This document shows positions 49,806-60,741 of a DNA stretch of 64,000 nucleotides, one piece after another. Numbering within the stretch: the stretch's first letter is position 1; every line of letters starts with the position of its first letter. The DNA is from Brienomyrus brachyistius (lineage: Eukaryota > Chordata > Actinopteri > Osteoglossiformes > Mormyridae): assembly GCF_023856365.1 (NCBI RefSeq), contig NC_064554.1, forward strand, positions 11,206,801-11,270,800, given 5' to 3'. A program made the translations under genes and the position numbers. A model generated the notes under the pieces. That model had not been told where the DNA came from, ran no database searches, and saw only the letters and a list, made by a program, of their open reading frames with translations.

Positions 49806-50668
49806 AGAACATTGCACATGTGAAGGTGTAGGATGACACGGCTCACAGACACCCATCCATCACAGCTCACAGCAGACTGGGGGAGTTCCGCTTCCGCGCC
49901 GAATGCCTAGGGCTGTTTCAGTAACAGCATGCCCTTTGACACCACACATGCAAAAAATAAAAAAAGCCAAAGGCCCGTGGCACAGCAGGGAGAGTCAACG
50001 ACTTACTGGAAGGTAAGCGGAACACAGACCATCGCAAGGTGCCGGAGCTGAAGTGGAGCTGAAACAGCATATTTCACATGCCTTCATGTTCTCGCTACGC
50101 GGGCCAGGAATCCACATCAAGCAACAGACCAGGAGAAAGAAACGAGGAAAGGCAGCTGATTCACCCATGGTGTGTGGAGATCTGATCTGTGAGAAATACC
50201 TGCTTAAACTGGTTTTATGTCAGGGTGGAATGAAAAGTCACTGAACCTTTTCCCACTTACCGCCCCCGTGACAAAATTCTGTTTAAATCAGACATCAGGC
50301 AGGCCTCAAATAACAGGCCAAACATCATGACTGATGTACGTAGTACCATCCTTCAAAAAAATATCGATTACGTTGAGGCAGCAAAATGCACCATGAAAAG
50401 CTACAGACCATCAGTGCCAGCAGTGTCGTCTTGTAGGATGTTTACTCTGCACTCAGCCTGCAGCCGGATCTGGTCACATGACACAGCCCCGCCTTCTCAG
50501 TGAACTCGCTTCCCCCTATAAGCCGAGGTCTCTGAGGGCACTTTCACTGCTCAGGACAGCCACATGCGCCAGGAGTGCTTTATATCAAATTCCATTCTTC
50601 AGGATGATGCAATGCCAAAGCCAGGAAACAAACCAGGTGTTAATGCTGCCGTTACATATATACAGACC

Positions 50669-50674
50669 TTTATT
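50669..50674 (-). terminator. Possible polyadenylation signal of sgsm3
   Basis: AATAAA on the minus strand lies about 930 bases beyond the stop codon of the distal last exon. Position and orientation fit, but transcript ends are not visible in sequence. Confidence 0.4.
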
Positions 50675-51380
50675 TTCTCTTTCTGTACATGCAGGTAAAC
50701 ATGATTGAGCGCTGTGGGCTCCCCCGCTGCTCTGCAACCACACCAGATTTCTCACAAACTACCCACCGCTCAGAGGGCCTGGTGAGAGCACAGCCGTGCA
50801 GCACCACCTACAGGTAGCGAGGACCATAGAAAATCTAACCGCACATTCAGAACAACGGGATGAAATGACCCAGCTTTCCAGCTGCTGGGCTGAGTAAGAG
50901 CACAGCACCTGCCACCTCTCAGCAAGCTGCACACACAGCCTACAGCAGTCATGGTTTTAAAGGTTACAAATCAAGGAAGGTGTGAGAGTTTCACTGCTGG
51001 TTTGCAAGGCCAACCCAAGGGCCTCAGCCAAACTGCTTGATAAGCAGGAAGTTACAAATTCTGACATCCTGTTCGGCGCATGCACCGCTTTGACAGGGCA
51101 AGCAGGACGAAGAGGCGGACGCCCACAACCCACCCAGCATGTTAAAGTACAATGCAGTCATCAATAGGGGGCGGTAGCGAGTCGAAAGAGCAGCAGGTTC
51201 AGGAGGTGGGTACATCTGGGGGAATAGGACACTGAAATAGTACAGGTTACATTTAGGAAATGTATTAGACACCCAGCTGTACAAATGACACATTGCAGCC
51301 TTCTGAAGGAATTAGGAAGGCAGGAAGGAATTAGGAGTCAAAGGAGAGCATGGCCGGGGGTGGGGTGTCTCCACACTGAG

Positions 51381-51410
51381 ATCATCATCATCATCATCAT
51401 CATCATCATC
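51381..51410. repeat. (ATC)n microsatellite
   Basis: Ten pure ATC triplets, within the likely 3' flank of sgsm3. Confidence 0.97.
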
Positions 51411-51601
51411 TTTTCAAGCATCTGTCCGTGGCTGATGTTTGATGTGCAGAGTCACACGGGAGAGTCCCAAAATCGGAGGAGTGGAGTCTTAGTTTAGCAT
51501 GATGATGTGTGTGAGGGTTCAAGAACACTGCTATACTGGGGGGGGGGGGGAGTGTGTGTGCTCCAGGGGGAATTTAAGAGTTTGTGTGTTGGCATCAGCA
51601 T

Positions 51602-51685
51602 CTAGCCGTCAATGTCCCAGCTGAAGAGGTGGTGTTTAACCAGCATGTCCTGAACGCCCTCCTTCAGGGGTCTCTGCTCCTTCTC
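51602..51685 (-). CDS. sgsm3: sgsm3 distal last exon (canonical)
   Basis: Acceptor GGTCCAG, then [27 protein letters not shown] and TAG. This matches the end of human SGSM3 ([22 protein letters not shown]). It joins exon 19 in phase 0. Confidence 0.92.
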   Translation of the reverse strand, partial: EKEQRPLKEGVQDMLVKHHLFSWDIDG

Positions 51686-51706
51686 CTGGACCGGGAGGAT
51701 GGGGGG

Positions 51707-51744
<38 letters not shown>

Positions 51745-54700
51745 CTGTGAGGCACCTGTCACTGTACATTCACACTGTGAAACATGAAGCTGCAAAGCAC
51801 TTGGTTTTGGTGTCGGCAAGGCGAGAGGGGGTGGGGAAAGCACAGTGTGTCACACAGTTATCAGATGGGGCACAGTTCTTCGTCTGTGGATGGGGGGGGG
51901 GGGGAGGGGGGGGTTGTAGTCAGGGGCCCGGGAGGTACCAATGTGGTGTCTGTGCTCCACATGACTGAGAAGCTGGAACAGCCCGCTGCACACAGGCACA
52001 GGAACGCAAGGGCGTCTCACTGCAGCCCGCCACACACAGGCACAGGAACGCAAGGGCGTCTCACTGCAGCCCGCCACACACAGGCACAGGAACGCAAGGG
52101 CGTCTCACTGCAGCCTGCCGCACACAGGCACGCAAGGGCGTCTCACTGCAGCCTGCCGCGCACAGGCACGCAAGGGCGTCTCACTGCAGCCCGCCGCACA
52201 CAGGCACAGCAGACCACAAGCAGCACCTTAAGAGCCATCTCTTCAGGAGACACCAATGCCTACCTGATGCTCACACTGAGCCTCCACACTTGCTATCTAC
52301 GCTGACTATCCCGCTGAAATGGTTTCACTTTTACTGCCACAAGCTCGATTCTTGTATTTCAGTCAGACTTAGTTTATACAAGCCTCTCTGGAGTGATATT
52401 TGATAGCTGACTAGCTTTTGGGAGGTGAGGTTCTAAGCAGTGTTTGTATAGCTCTCGTCCTGGTAATGTTCTCACACTTCTTACTGATTGTTCATTGCAG
52501 GCAACGGCACACCCTATCTGGCTCCCTGACAGCAGGACGCCTGTACTGTGCGATCTGCCTCCCTCATACGTCACCTTGGACAAAGCGTCTGCTTAACAGC
52601 TGTAAATGTAAACGTGACTAATACAGTGAATATGGATGTCAGTGTCAGCGCTTCCCCATATCGGGTGGCAGAGTCAATACAACTGCAGTATAGTCGGTAG
52701 TTAATGGTCAGTGTGCAGCTTAGCAAGCGAGTCGCTAAGGGTGTAACTTTCTCGAAGGAAAGGCTAGCACTGATTCTCAGTTGGAACTACAGAATCTTAC
52801 TGTACCACATCTGTGGAAGAAAGATCAGACTCCTACTGACGCACTGCACGCAAGCAAGCAAGTGGTTAGCAAGCAGCTAACAGTAAATTAGCTGGGAAAA
52901 CCATAATGTGGGCAGCCAAAGAGAAAAGGCCAGTATCCGACGTACTACACGTATACCTACACCCACCACCAACAGAATCATTATCGCTATGGCAGCGGTC
53001 ACTAGGCAGCCAGGCTAGGTGTTTGCCAATTACCTAGAGATCCCAACTAAAGAGGTGATGTTTGACCAACATGTCCACCACTCCTGATTTCAGGACGGGA
53101 GAGGTCTGGAGGAAGGGCATACAGAGTCAGTATGTATGTATGCATGCTTCCCGTCTGTCTGCATGCAACCTTAAATGTGATGTCAGTGTGCAGCACCTAC
53201 CTCCTTCTTTGCTGGCAGTTCGCAATCCTGTGAGAGGCTGAAGGCAAATTTGGACAGAACCCTGAAAACAGAATCCCATGTGAATCAATTTATTTTTAAA
53301 CTGATGACATCATTCGTTTAGCTTGTTCTCCGAATACTGTTGCCAAGCAACAAGACCAGCAAAATGGGTCGCAGGCGGCTCCGGGGTCTCACCTCAGCTC
53401 ACACTTGATTTGGACCCAACCTGGGCTGCGGAGGAAGGACCATGGCTGGTACCATTTCTCCACCGCTGCCATGCTGGAGCAGAGAACCTCCAACCACAGG
53501 TGCAGTACCTGCTCACTGCCACCAGGGGGAGAAAGAGTACTTAGTACCAGCCTATATATCTGTGTGGCTGCATGTGTACAGCAAGTACCAAAGCTGAATG
53601 TGCACATGTGCGCAAGTGTGTAGCTGCACACATCTATATGCAGGTATGATTATGACGAGCGGCAAGCTCACTTCAGGCCGACGCAGATGAGAGAGCGGAA
53701 CTTCACGTCCATCTGGGCGTGTGCCGTGTCGTGGCTCATGTTCACAGACTGTACAGCCTGGGGGAGGGGGGGGGGGGCAGAGCTGAGTGTGAGTGCAGGG
53801 CTACATGTCACTGGGGTGGGGGGACAGAGGCACACTCACCCTGTAGAGCAGCTCCTCTGGCGTCAGCACCTTGCCGTCCTCGTCTAACCTGCAGTGAGAG
53901 GTCAGCTCGTCACCTATGAGCCCACCACGGACCCCCTGCCATCCTGACTGCCGTGTTAGGGAGACTTTCAGGTACGCGTCACGACACGCAATCTGGCTAA
54001 CACGGCTTATTTAACACAAACCGAGGACTACATCCACATAGAGGTTAAACAACGTTAAACATTTTAGCAGCATGACTACCGGAAACGCCCGGTTACTATA
54101 GTCAGCAGCTTATTTCACCGAGTTACGGCTGAACTACATCATCCTAGACATTAGCAGCAGGAGTTCAGACTGGCACTGATGACTGTGCCTGGCAGGCTCT
54201 CTGAGACCGGCTATCCCTCACGAGCCATGCAGACCAGCTCTGAAGGCTCGACTTATCCTACTGACCGCTGAAGTACTGCCTCGCATCACCATCAGGGGAT
54301 CGGGACACTTCAACCCCGCGGCGGCAGCCAGCCTCCTCACCTGTAGGTCTTACAGAGCACCAGCCTGGAGTAGACAGAGTTAAAGTCGCGCTCCACCTCC
54401 CGGCTGGCAGCCTGAGGACAGCACACAGTCAGTCAGTCACCATCAGCACCGTTATCTCAAAAAAATTCAGGGAACGTAATCATCAGTCATTTTACAAGCA
54501 TTATCGAGGGAGAGACAGGGAGACAGACCTCTTCGATGAAGAGCCAGGGGTGACAGAGACCACCTAGTATGGAGGGCTTCTTCAGACCATGCTGGAAGAT
54601 GGCCTTCAGGGCTGGGCAGAGCGTCCCCCTGACGAGGTCAGTGACAGCCTCAGTCACCGAGTCATCCCCAGCAAGCGAGTACTGATGAGAACACAGACAC

Positions 54701-57700
54701 GGCTCATGGTGTTGCATCACCCCGAAACATAGAACTTTAAGAATCTCTCTTGGATTAATAGAGTTCATTTAATCTAACCTAACATCAGTCTACAGTGGAT
54801 ACGATCACTGTAAAATGATTGTTGTTTAACTTTGATGATTACACTCACTACGGTCCTGCCAATAATCCACCTCCAATTAATCCTAGAGCAGGATGAGCAT
54901 AATCAGCATAGCACTCATTGAGTATTGACTACTAAATACCAGACAGGATAAGAGTGATGCTGGCTGTCAGACACCGACATAAGCGGTAAAATTCATGTCC
55001 ATCCCCGGCTTCCCAACAGATATTTTCAACTCTATTTCCTTCCTCAACACATCCAATTACTTTTCAGAAATCTATTAAAAAATAAATGTATTCCATTCCG
55101 GGCATTCAGTATCCCGGGCTTGCTTTAATCCAGTTTCTAAGTGAGTGAACACAAAGAAAATGCCAATTAAAGGCAGCCTAGGAGGAAAGAAACATGAAAA
55201 TTGCCAGGGGAAGATATCCGAAGGAACCATGATGGATTTTTATTGCCCAATTAGATTCCCAGCATGCCTCATCATGCTGCATAGCCACCAGCGGCTACAG
55301 GCTAGCACAGAAGGCTGCTCTTTCCCAGGCTAATCCTTCTTTAAGGGGAAGCAGACCCAGGAGGAAGACCTGATGTCTGCTACCCAAGGACTGCATTCCC
55401 TTCCTTTAGCGGGGCCAGCACCAAGGGCAGGGTGTCCATAGCAGGTCCTTTCTCCATATTCACTGACTCCGCCCCCACAAAAGGTACCCAGCATCATAAA
55501 ACGTAAAAATAGCAGAGTGACAGGGTTTCAGTAATCAGCTTCAAGGATGCAGCCTGTCAATCTCCCACAGACATGATGAGAAATTTGGGATTCTGCTAGC
55601 AGGACTATTGGTTTCGGTTAATTTGAGATTCCTGTGACTTGCATTTCCCCACAATGATGCAACACTGCAGTAAATTCACACACCTCTTTGCTCCGCTCGT
55701 CGAGAACTTCAACGAACTTAGCCGGAAACCAACCTGGGGAAAACAAAATGAACCCGAGTGAGACCGGGACGCTATCACCGCCCTCCCCAGCTGTTCAGGC
55801 AGTGCTGGTCACTGTCACACCCAGATCAGCACCAACCAGCCAACCAACCACTGGTACAGAGATATTACAATGGTGGGCGGGGGGAGCGGGGGTCAGGTAC
55901 CTCGGAGCCCATTCAGCTCGCCCACCCAGCAGTGCTCATCCTTCTGAGAGATTATCTGGGAGATAGAGAAGGAGAGGGGGAGAACACAAGAAAAAGCTAA
56001 TTAGATGCATGCAGATTTGATTCATGAATGGTTATGCCATGCAAGGAAAACAGCCTGAGGTGCCCATTTTCGACTGACAGGTTGAACTAATGATTAATGA
56101 CACGGGGGAGACCGAAACCCGGCCACTTGAGCGTTCTAGATTAAATAAGATGGGGGAACCTGAATCCATAATGACCCGGCCACTTGAGCGTTCTGGATTT
56201 AATGACATGGGGGAACCTGAATCCATAAAGACCCGGCCACTTGAGCGTTCTGGATTTAATGATGTGGGGGAACCTGAGTCCAAATCCGAAACCCGGCCAC
56301 TTGAGCGTTCTGGATTTAATGATGTGGGGGAACCCGAGTCCACACCGAAACCCGGCCACTTGAGCGTCCTGGATTTAATGATGTGGGGGAACCTGAGTCC
56401 AAATCCGAAACCCGGCCACTTGAGCGTTCTGGATTTAATGATGTGGGGGAACCTGAGTCCACACCGAAACCCGGCTACTTGAGCGTTCTGGATTTAATAA
56501 GATGGGGGAACCTGAATCCATAAAGACCCGGCCACTTGAGCGTTCTGGATTTAATGACATGGGGGAACCTGAATCCATAAAGACCCGGCCACTTGAGCGT
56601 TCTGGATTTAATGACATGGGGGAACCTGAATCCATAAAGACCCGGCCACTTGAGCGTTCTGGATTTAATGACATGGGGGAACCTGAATCCATAAAGACCC
56701 GGCCACTTGAGCGTTCTGGATTTAATGACATGGGGGAACCTGAACAGACACAGAGGCCTGGCTGCTTGTTCTGGATTTAATCCAAGTGTAACACACTGAT
56801 ATGTCACACTTCAGCAGGCCTAAGGTCTCACGTCACTCAGAATACGCTGACGACACCGGTGAGCTATTGCTGCTTACCGTAATGATGTCATTTTTACGGA
56901 AGCCCAGCTCGTCGTCGTCATGGCGCTCAAAGTCCAGCAGGGCTTTGGCACGTCGCCGCCTGTTACGCGATACCACAGCGAAATTCTCGTGGTCCCGCTG
57001 GTGACTCTCCATGGAGTAATCGGGGGTCAGGTCCTGAGACAGAGACATGTTGAACGGTGCTGCCACATCGCACAGCAGCAGGGGGCGCAGGTCTGTGTGA
57101 GGGGCGGGCACTCACGGCGCTGCAGTTGCGCGGGTCTAGGCAGTGGAAGTGCTCGGCTGTGCGGCCGATGGCCTCCCGCAGGGCAGCCACCAGCTCCGTC
57201 TGCTTGATATTCTTGGCCTTGAGCACTTCGGTCTCATCCTCCCCAAAGAGCAGCGAACTGAGCGTCGACTTTCTGCGCTGGCTCTGCCTGCGTACCACCT
57301 GCACACAGACACCGTGGATATTAAATGCAGACCACCCGCAGGGGGAGGGGCATCAGCACCTGGCCACAGACACAGTGGCTATTAAATACAGACCACCTTT
57401 CGTTAAATTCTCCTGACAGGAAGTTCACGCCTATATCAATTAATAGTCAATTATCTACCACAAACTGTACAGCAAAGGAATCACATAGACCACACTGGAT
57501 ACAGACACCAACGCTCAGATGGGACTGCAATCCATCTTTAAATTTTGTCCTCCTGCACTATTCAAAATGTTAGTCCTGTTTCTTGTCTTAACTGCATGAT
57601 AAAAGTTCATTTTATGTCTTACCAGGAAGCTGAAGGAGCACATGTCACTCACCTTGTTGAGGCTGCTAGTGAGGGCGTGCGAGTTGTTGGAGTTCAGCTG

Positions 57701-60700
57701 GGCCTGTTCAGCTAGGATATAGGCCAGGTGTTTGTGACGCTGGGCATCCAGGTTCTCCTGGGACAGTGCCCCCGCCAAGCGAATTGCCTCCCCAAGCACT
57801 GCCGTGCCATCCTCGATCTGGCTGGGCAAGTCTGACAGCGTGTTGAAGATGGAGGCGGAATTCTCTGAGGACACCAGCTCCCCCTCCTGGTGAGAGAGGG
57901 GTCAAGCACTGACAAAGGCAGTGTGGCTTGGTGGAGACATCACTAGAAAACTCAAAGAACTTAATAGAGCATGAACCAAGGCTAACAACTAAAGACCTGA
58001 ACATCTCTGCTAGTGTTATAGTTCAGCTTTGACTCCAAGATCAGAGAAGAGAGCAAGCTCACAGCACAAGGGGGTGCTCTGCACACACCTTGATCTTCAG
58101 CATGCCCAGTGTAACCTGGAACAGCACAACTGAACCTTCGTAGAAGAGCAGGTCCCATATGCGCAGGAGGATGCGTATGTCCACCACACTGGCGAAGGAT
58201 GTGAGGAACCAGTGCAGCGTGATGAGGGACAGCTCTGCAGGGACATCACAGGGACCCTTAGACTATCACGGATACCAGCCACCACCAGACAGGTGGTCCG
58301 AGACCAACAGAGGGTGGGACCTACCGCAGGCTGTCAATCACAGACCGGAATGACCAATGAAGTAGCTGACAGGAAGAGTGTAAGCACCCCCTTGCGATTG
58401 ACAGGCAGATAGAATCCCACCTTCTGCTGGCCTTGAAGCCATCTTCCTCCCACCAATCAACACTCTGTGTCACTTTCTAACAACAATTCACGGTCCACCC
58501 CCCCATGGCAAGCCGCCCGCCCCGATTCTGTCTCACCAATGTCATGCTCCTGCAGGAGCCGATCCAGGCAGGGCAGGTACTGCACGATCAGCTGTCTGAG
58601 CACACGCTGGTCCGTCTGCACGCCCAGCAGCGTGGAAGAGAAGTATGAGGGTGGCAGCAGGTCCTCAATCAAGGCACACATCATCCACAGTGCGTCCTCC
58701 TCCTCCAGGAAGAGCAGCAGGCATGAAGCCACCTGGGTGGGACAGAAGCAGCCAGGCACCAATCAGATGGCGTGGGGAGTGGCCAGGCACCAATCAAATG
58801 GCGTGGGGAGTGGCCAGGCACCAATCAAATGGCGTGGGGAGTGGCCAGGCACCAATCAAATGGCGTGGGGAGTGGCCAGGCACCAATCAAATGGCGTGGG
58901 GAGTGGCCAGGCACCAAATGCTCAGTCAGTGACGATATGCTGGAGCATTACTGTACTTTCTCCAAGTAATCGAGAATGATCTTCATACTGGGAAATAAGA
59001 CTTCTGTGAGCGCTAACCTTACGCAGAACTGGCTTGCAAATGCTCACTAGACCCCCCAACAGGGGGGAGTGTGGCTGAACGCCCTCAGCAGGGGATCCCA
59101 ATAGCTCCAGAACCAAACTTACCCTGCCTAAGGGCCACACGGCTCCCCCGTTAATGCTGGCGGGCTGACCGCCCCCGCGGGCGCCACCCTGCCAGACGGT
59201 ACTCACCATGCCGGTGCCCTGGCAGTAGCCAATATCCGGGTAGAGCCAGGCCAGGCCGCGTAGAACCCTCCGGAGCCGGGGCACGCCCACGCTGGTCAGG
59301 GTGCTGAAGCAGGCGTTAGAGGGCATGGTGCGCAGCAGGTCTTTCTCTATCTGACACAGGGAGACAACGAATCAGGGCCAGAGCTCAATGTCAGCCAGTC
59401 AGTGAGCACAGACAGGGACAGGGGGTGCCGGAGGAAAGGACGCGGGAGAAAGCGGGCACCAGCCTGCCCCGCCAGCCACCTGCTTGGCTGCAGTGGTGTC
59501 GTCATTGGAGCTGTTCTTGATGATCTCCCTGTAGGGGATCTCCGACGTCCTCTTCTTCTGAAGGGCCCCCGAGAGCCGCATCCACAGCTGGGGGGGGGGA
59601 ACAGGGGGCATGAGGACACGGAGGCTCCCCAAATTGAATTACCACCAATGTGCGGTTTGCCAACGTGGAGCTTCTGGGGGAAGGGCACCCACCTGGGGCC
59701 TCATGCTGTGCGGAATACCCCCCAGAACCAGTGCCCGCAGCCGGTCAGAGCGGGGCAGGCAGGGGGGCGATCAGGTCCCAGGTCAGGTCACCCACTGTGT
59801 GGTTATGGGTGAACTCTAAGTGGGCCTGCCAGCGCAGCCGCTGCTGGGGGTCCTCGTGCTGGGGTGACCTGTCACCTGTGAGGGGGTCCTGGACTTCCAC
59901 ACCATCTAGAGAGAACAGCGAGATTCAAAAAAACTCCTATGCAGCGGAGTAGCTCTGTGTTCATAGCAGATCTATTTTATGCAGTATAGATCACAAGCGA
60001 GGAGGAGCATTCTATTAACAGCAGATCTACAGTATATATTGGTGATGTTCCTAAAACAATCTCATAATTAACTTAGGGCACTGATGTCACTGGATTAGTC
60101 AATAACTATCAAATAGACAGGGCTGGTGTAGTGGTGTCTGCTGTTATTCACACAGCAGCCCAAAATGTCTGCCTACCTTCACTATCAATCCGAAACCCAA
60201 ACTCATCGTACTGAACCTCGGGTTCATCAGGGGACTCCTGTAACAGAGCCGGACACACGTTTCAGGTTATACCCACATGGCGTGGAAGACAGGCCTGCAA
60301 TCGGTTTGAGACCAGGAGAGATATCACACCAGGCAACAAACATCCTCAAGAGTAGCAGATGTTGTGAGTCTTTGGAAGACGGAGGAACACCATGAAGCAA
60401 AAGCAAAGCGGGGCTGTTAACACCTCCGGGAGAGACTGCGGCAGGCGACAGCCATGGGATTTACATGGGGATACATTAAGAACACAAACAAACATGAAGC
60501 ACAGCACCCCCCCAAATGGCACGACTGCCTAACAGCGAGGACGCATCCTCAAAGCTGACGTTCTACCTGGCAGCATCTGGCCAGGATGTCCTGAGGCCAC
60601 ATGCTGGGGGTCAGAGCTGAGAAGGGTCCACCTGGTACTGGAGTGTAACTTCCTGGAACACAAAAAAGGTGCCATGAGTCTAGAGTGGCAGCCGCCAGCC

Positions 60701-60741
60701 GTGAAAACAAGCGAGACACAGTCAGAGCTCCTACCTGACAT
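51602..60741 (-). CDS. sgsm3: sgsm3: small G protein signalling modulator 3 (TBC-SH3-RUN), 20 exons
   Basis: SGSM3 is a cytosolic Rab/Rap-linked TBC protein that also binds partners through SH3 and RUN domains. Exons in transcript order: 60735-60741, 60567-60652, 60177-60237, 59693-59905, 59480-59587, 59207-59350, 58537-58732, 58089-58234, 57653-57886, 57116-57298, 56878-57033, 55901-55955, 55684-55733, 54529-54681, 54341-54411, 53840-53888, 53672-53757, 53393-53515, 53201-53261, then 51602-51685 (or 53034-53105). Discounting one extra base in exon 4, they join to 754 residues; human SGSM3 has about 749. The start [19 protein letters not shown] matches the human N-terminus. All introns are GT-AG; the exon 14 donor (GTCTGT) is weak. 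Domain evidence is given in separate entries. As written, the exon 4 frameshift would stop translation after about 104 residues, so either the assembly has a homopolymer error or this allele is broken. Confidence 0.93.
51706..51742. repeat. (GA)n microsatellite
   Basis: A G-run followed by a GA dinucleotide run directly upstream (transcript sense) of the distal last exon's acceptor region. Further G-rich runs lie at 51539-51551 and 51891-51914. Confidence 0.95.
51975..52208. repeat. Minisatellite between the two sgsm3 last exons, about 33-43-bp unit, 6 copies
   Basis: CACACAGGCACAGGAACGCA, AGGGCGTCTCACTGCAGCC and CGCC repeat. Two units have lost the AGGAA segment. Confidence 0.92.
53034..53105 (-). 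CDS. sgsm3: sgsm3 proximal alternative last exon
   Basis: A pyrimidine-rich acceptor (CCTTCCTCCAG) is followed by [23 protein letters not shown] and a TAG stop. It joins exon 19 in the same phase (0) as the distal exon and would end the protein at 750 residues. Compared with the distal exon, the [12 protein letters not shown] core has six changed codons, all synonymous, whereas the sequence before it and after it differs. This is what an old exon duplication under protein-level constraint would leave. I noticed no AATAAA closely downstream, so its poly(A) site is unknown. Confidence 0.82.
   Translation of the reverse strand, partial: TSPVLKSGVVDMLVKHHLFSWDL
53201..54681 (-). other. sgsm3: sgsm3 RUN-domain exons 14-19
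   Basis: Residues about 547-727. Landmarks are [100 protein letters not shown] and [20 protein letters not shown]. The RUN domain is a helical module that in this family contacts Rab/Rap-type GTPases. All landmarks are intact. Confidence 0.9.
55684..57033 (-). other. sgsm3: sgsm3 SH3-domain exons 11-13
   Basis: Residues about 490-541. [19 protein letters not shown] gives the ALYDY-type motif and acidic RT loop, CWVGELNG the conserved Trp, and [10 protein letters not shown] the 3' end that includes the WFP and second Pro-pocket residues. The basic stretch SRNRRRR precedes it. Confidence 0.9.
56100..56780. repeat. Minisatellite in sgsm3 intron 11, about 57-bp unit, 12 copies
   Basis: CGGCCACTTGAGCGTTCTGG and ATTTAATGACATGGGGGAAC are constant. 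The segment after CCTGA is either ATCCATAAAGAC or GTCCAAATCCGAAA/CACACCGAAA, so two sub-families are arranged in blocks. Confidence 0.95.
58746..58918. repeat. Minisatellite in sgsm3 intron 6, 31-bp unit, 5-6 copies
   Basis: GGCACCAATCAAATGGCGTG and GGGAGTGGCCA repeat almost perfectly. The array begins about 15-18 bases from the exon 7 acceptor, on the intron side. Confidence 0.95.
59762..59767 (-). other. sgsm3: One-base frameshift in sgsm3 exon 4 homopolymer
   Basis: The six-G run (six C on the coding strand) makes exon 4 213 bases long, while phases of exons 3 and 5 require 212. With five C the frame reads [20 protein letters not shown], matching human DKIAVSLPRSEKLRSLVLAG; with six it runs into TGA within six codons. 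Confidence 0.85.

Larger units (their letters stand above)
58089..59905 (-). other. sgsm3: sgsm3 TBC (RabGAP) domain exons 4-8
   Basis: Residues about 90-320. [13 protein letters not shown] is followed by the arginine-finger motif IEKDLLR (I-x-x-D-x-x-R) at the start of exon 6 and the glutamine-finger motif YCQGTGM at its end. These are the two catalytic fingers of TBC GTPase-activating domains, and both are intact. [30 protein letters not shown] and [10 protein letters not shown] complete the fold. The frameshift in exon 4 lies just upstream of the core. Confidence 0.9.
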
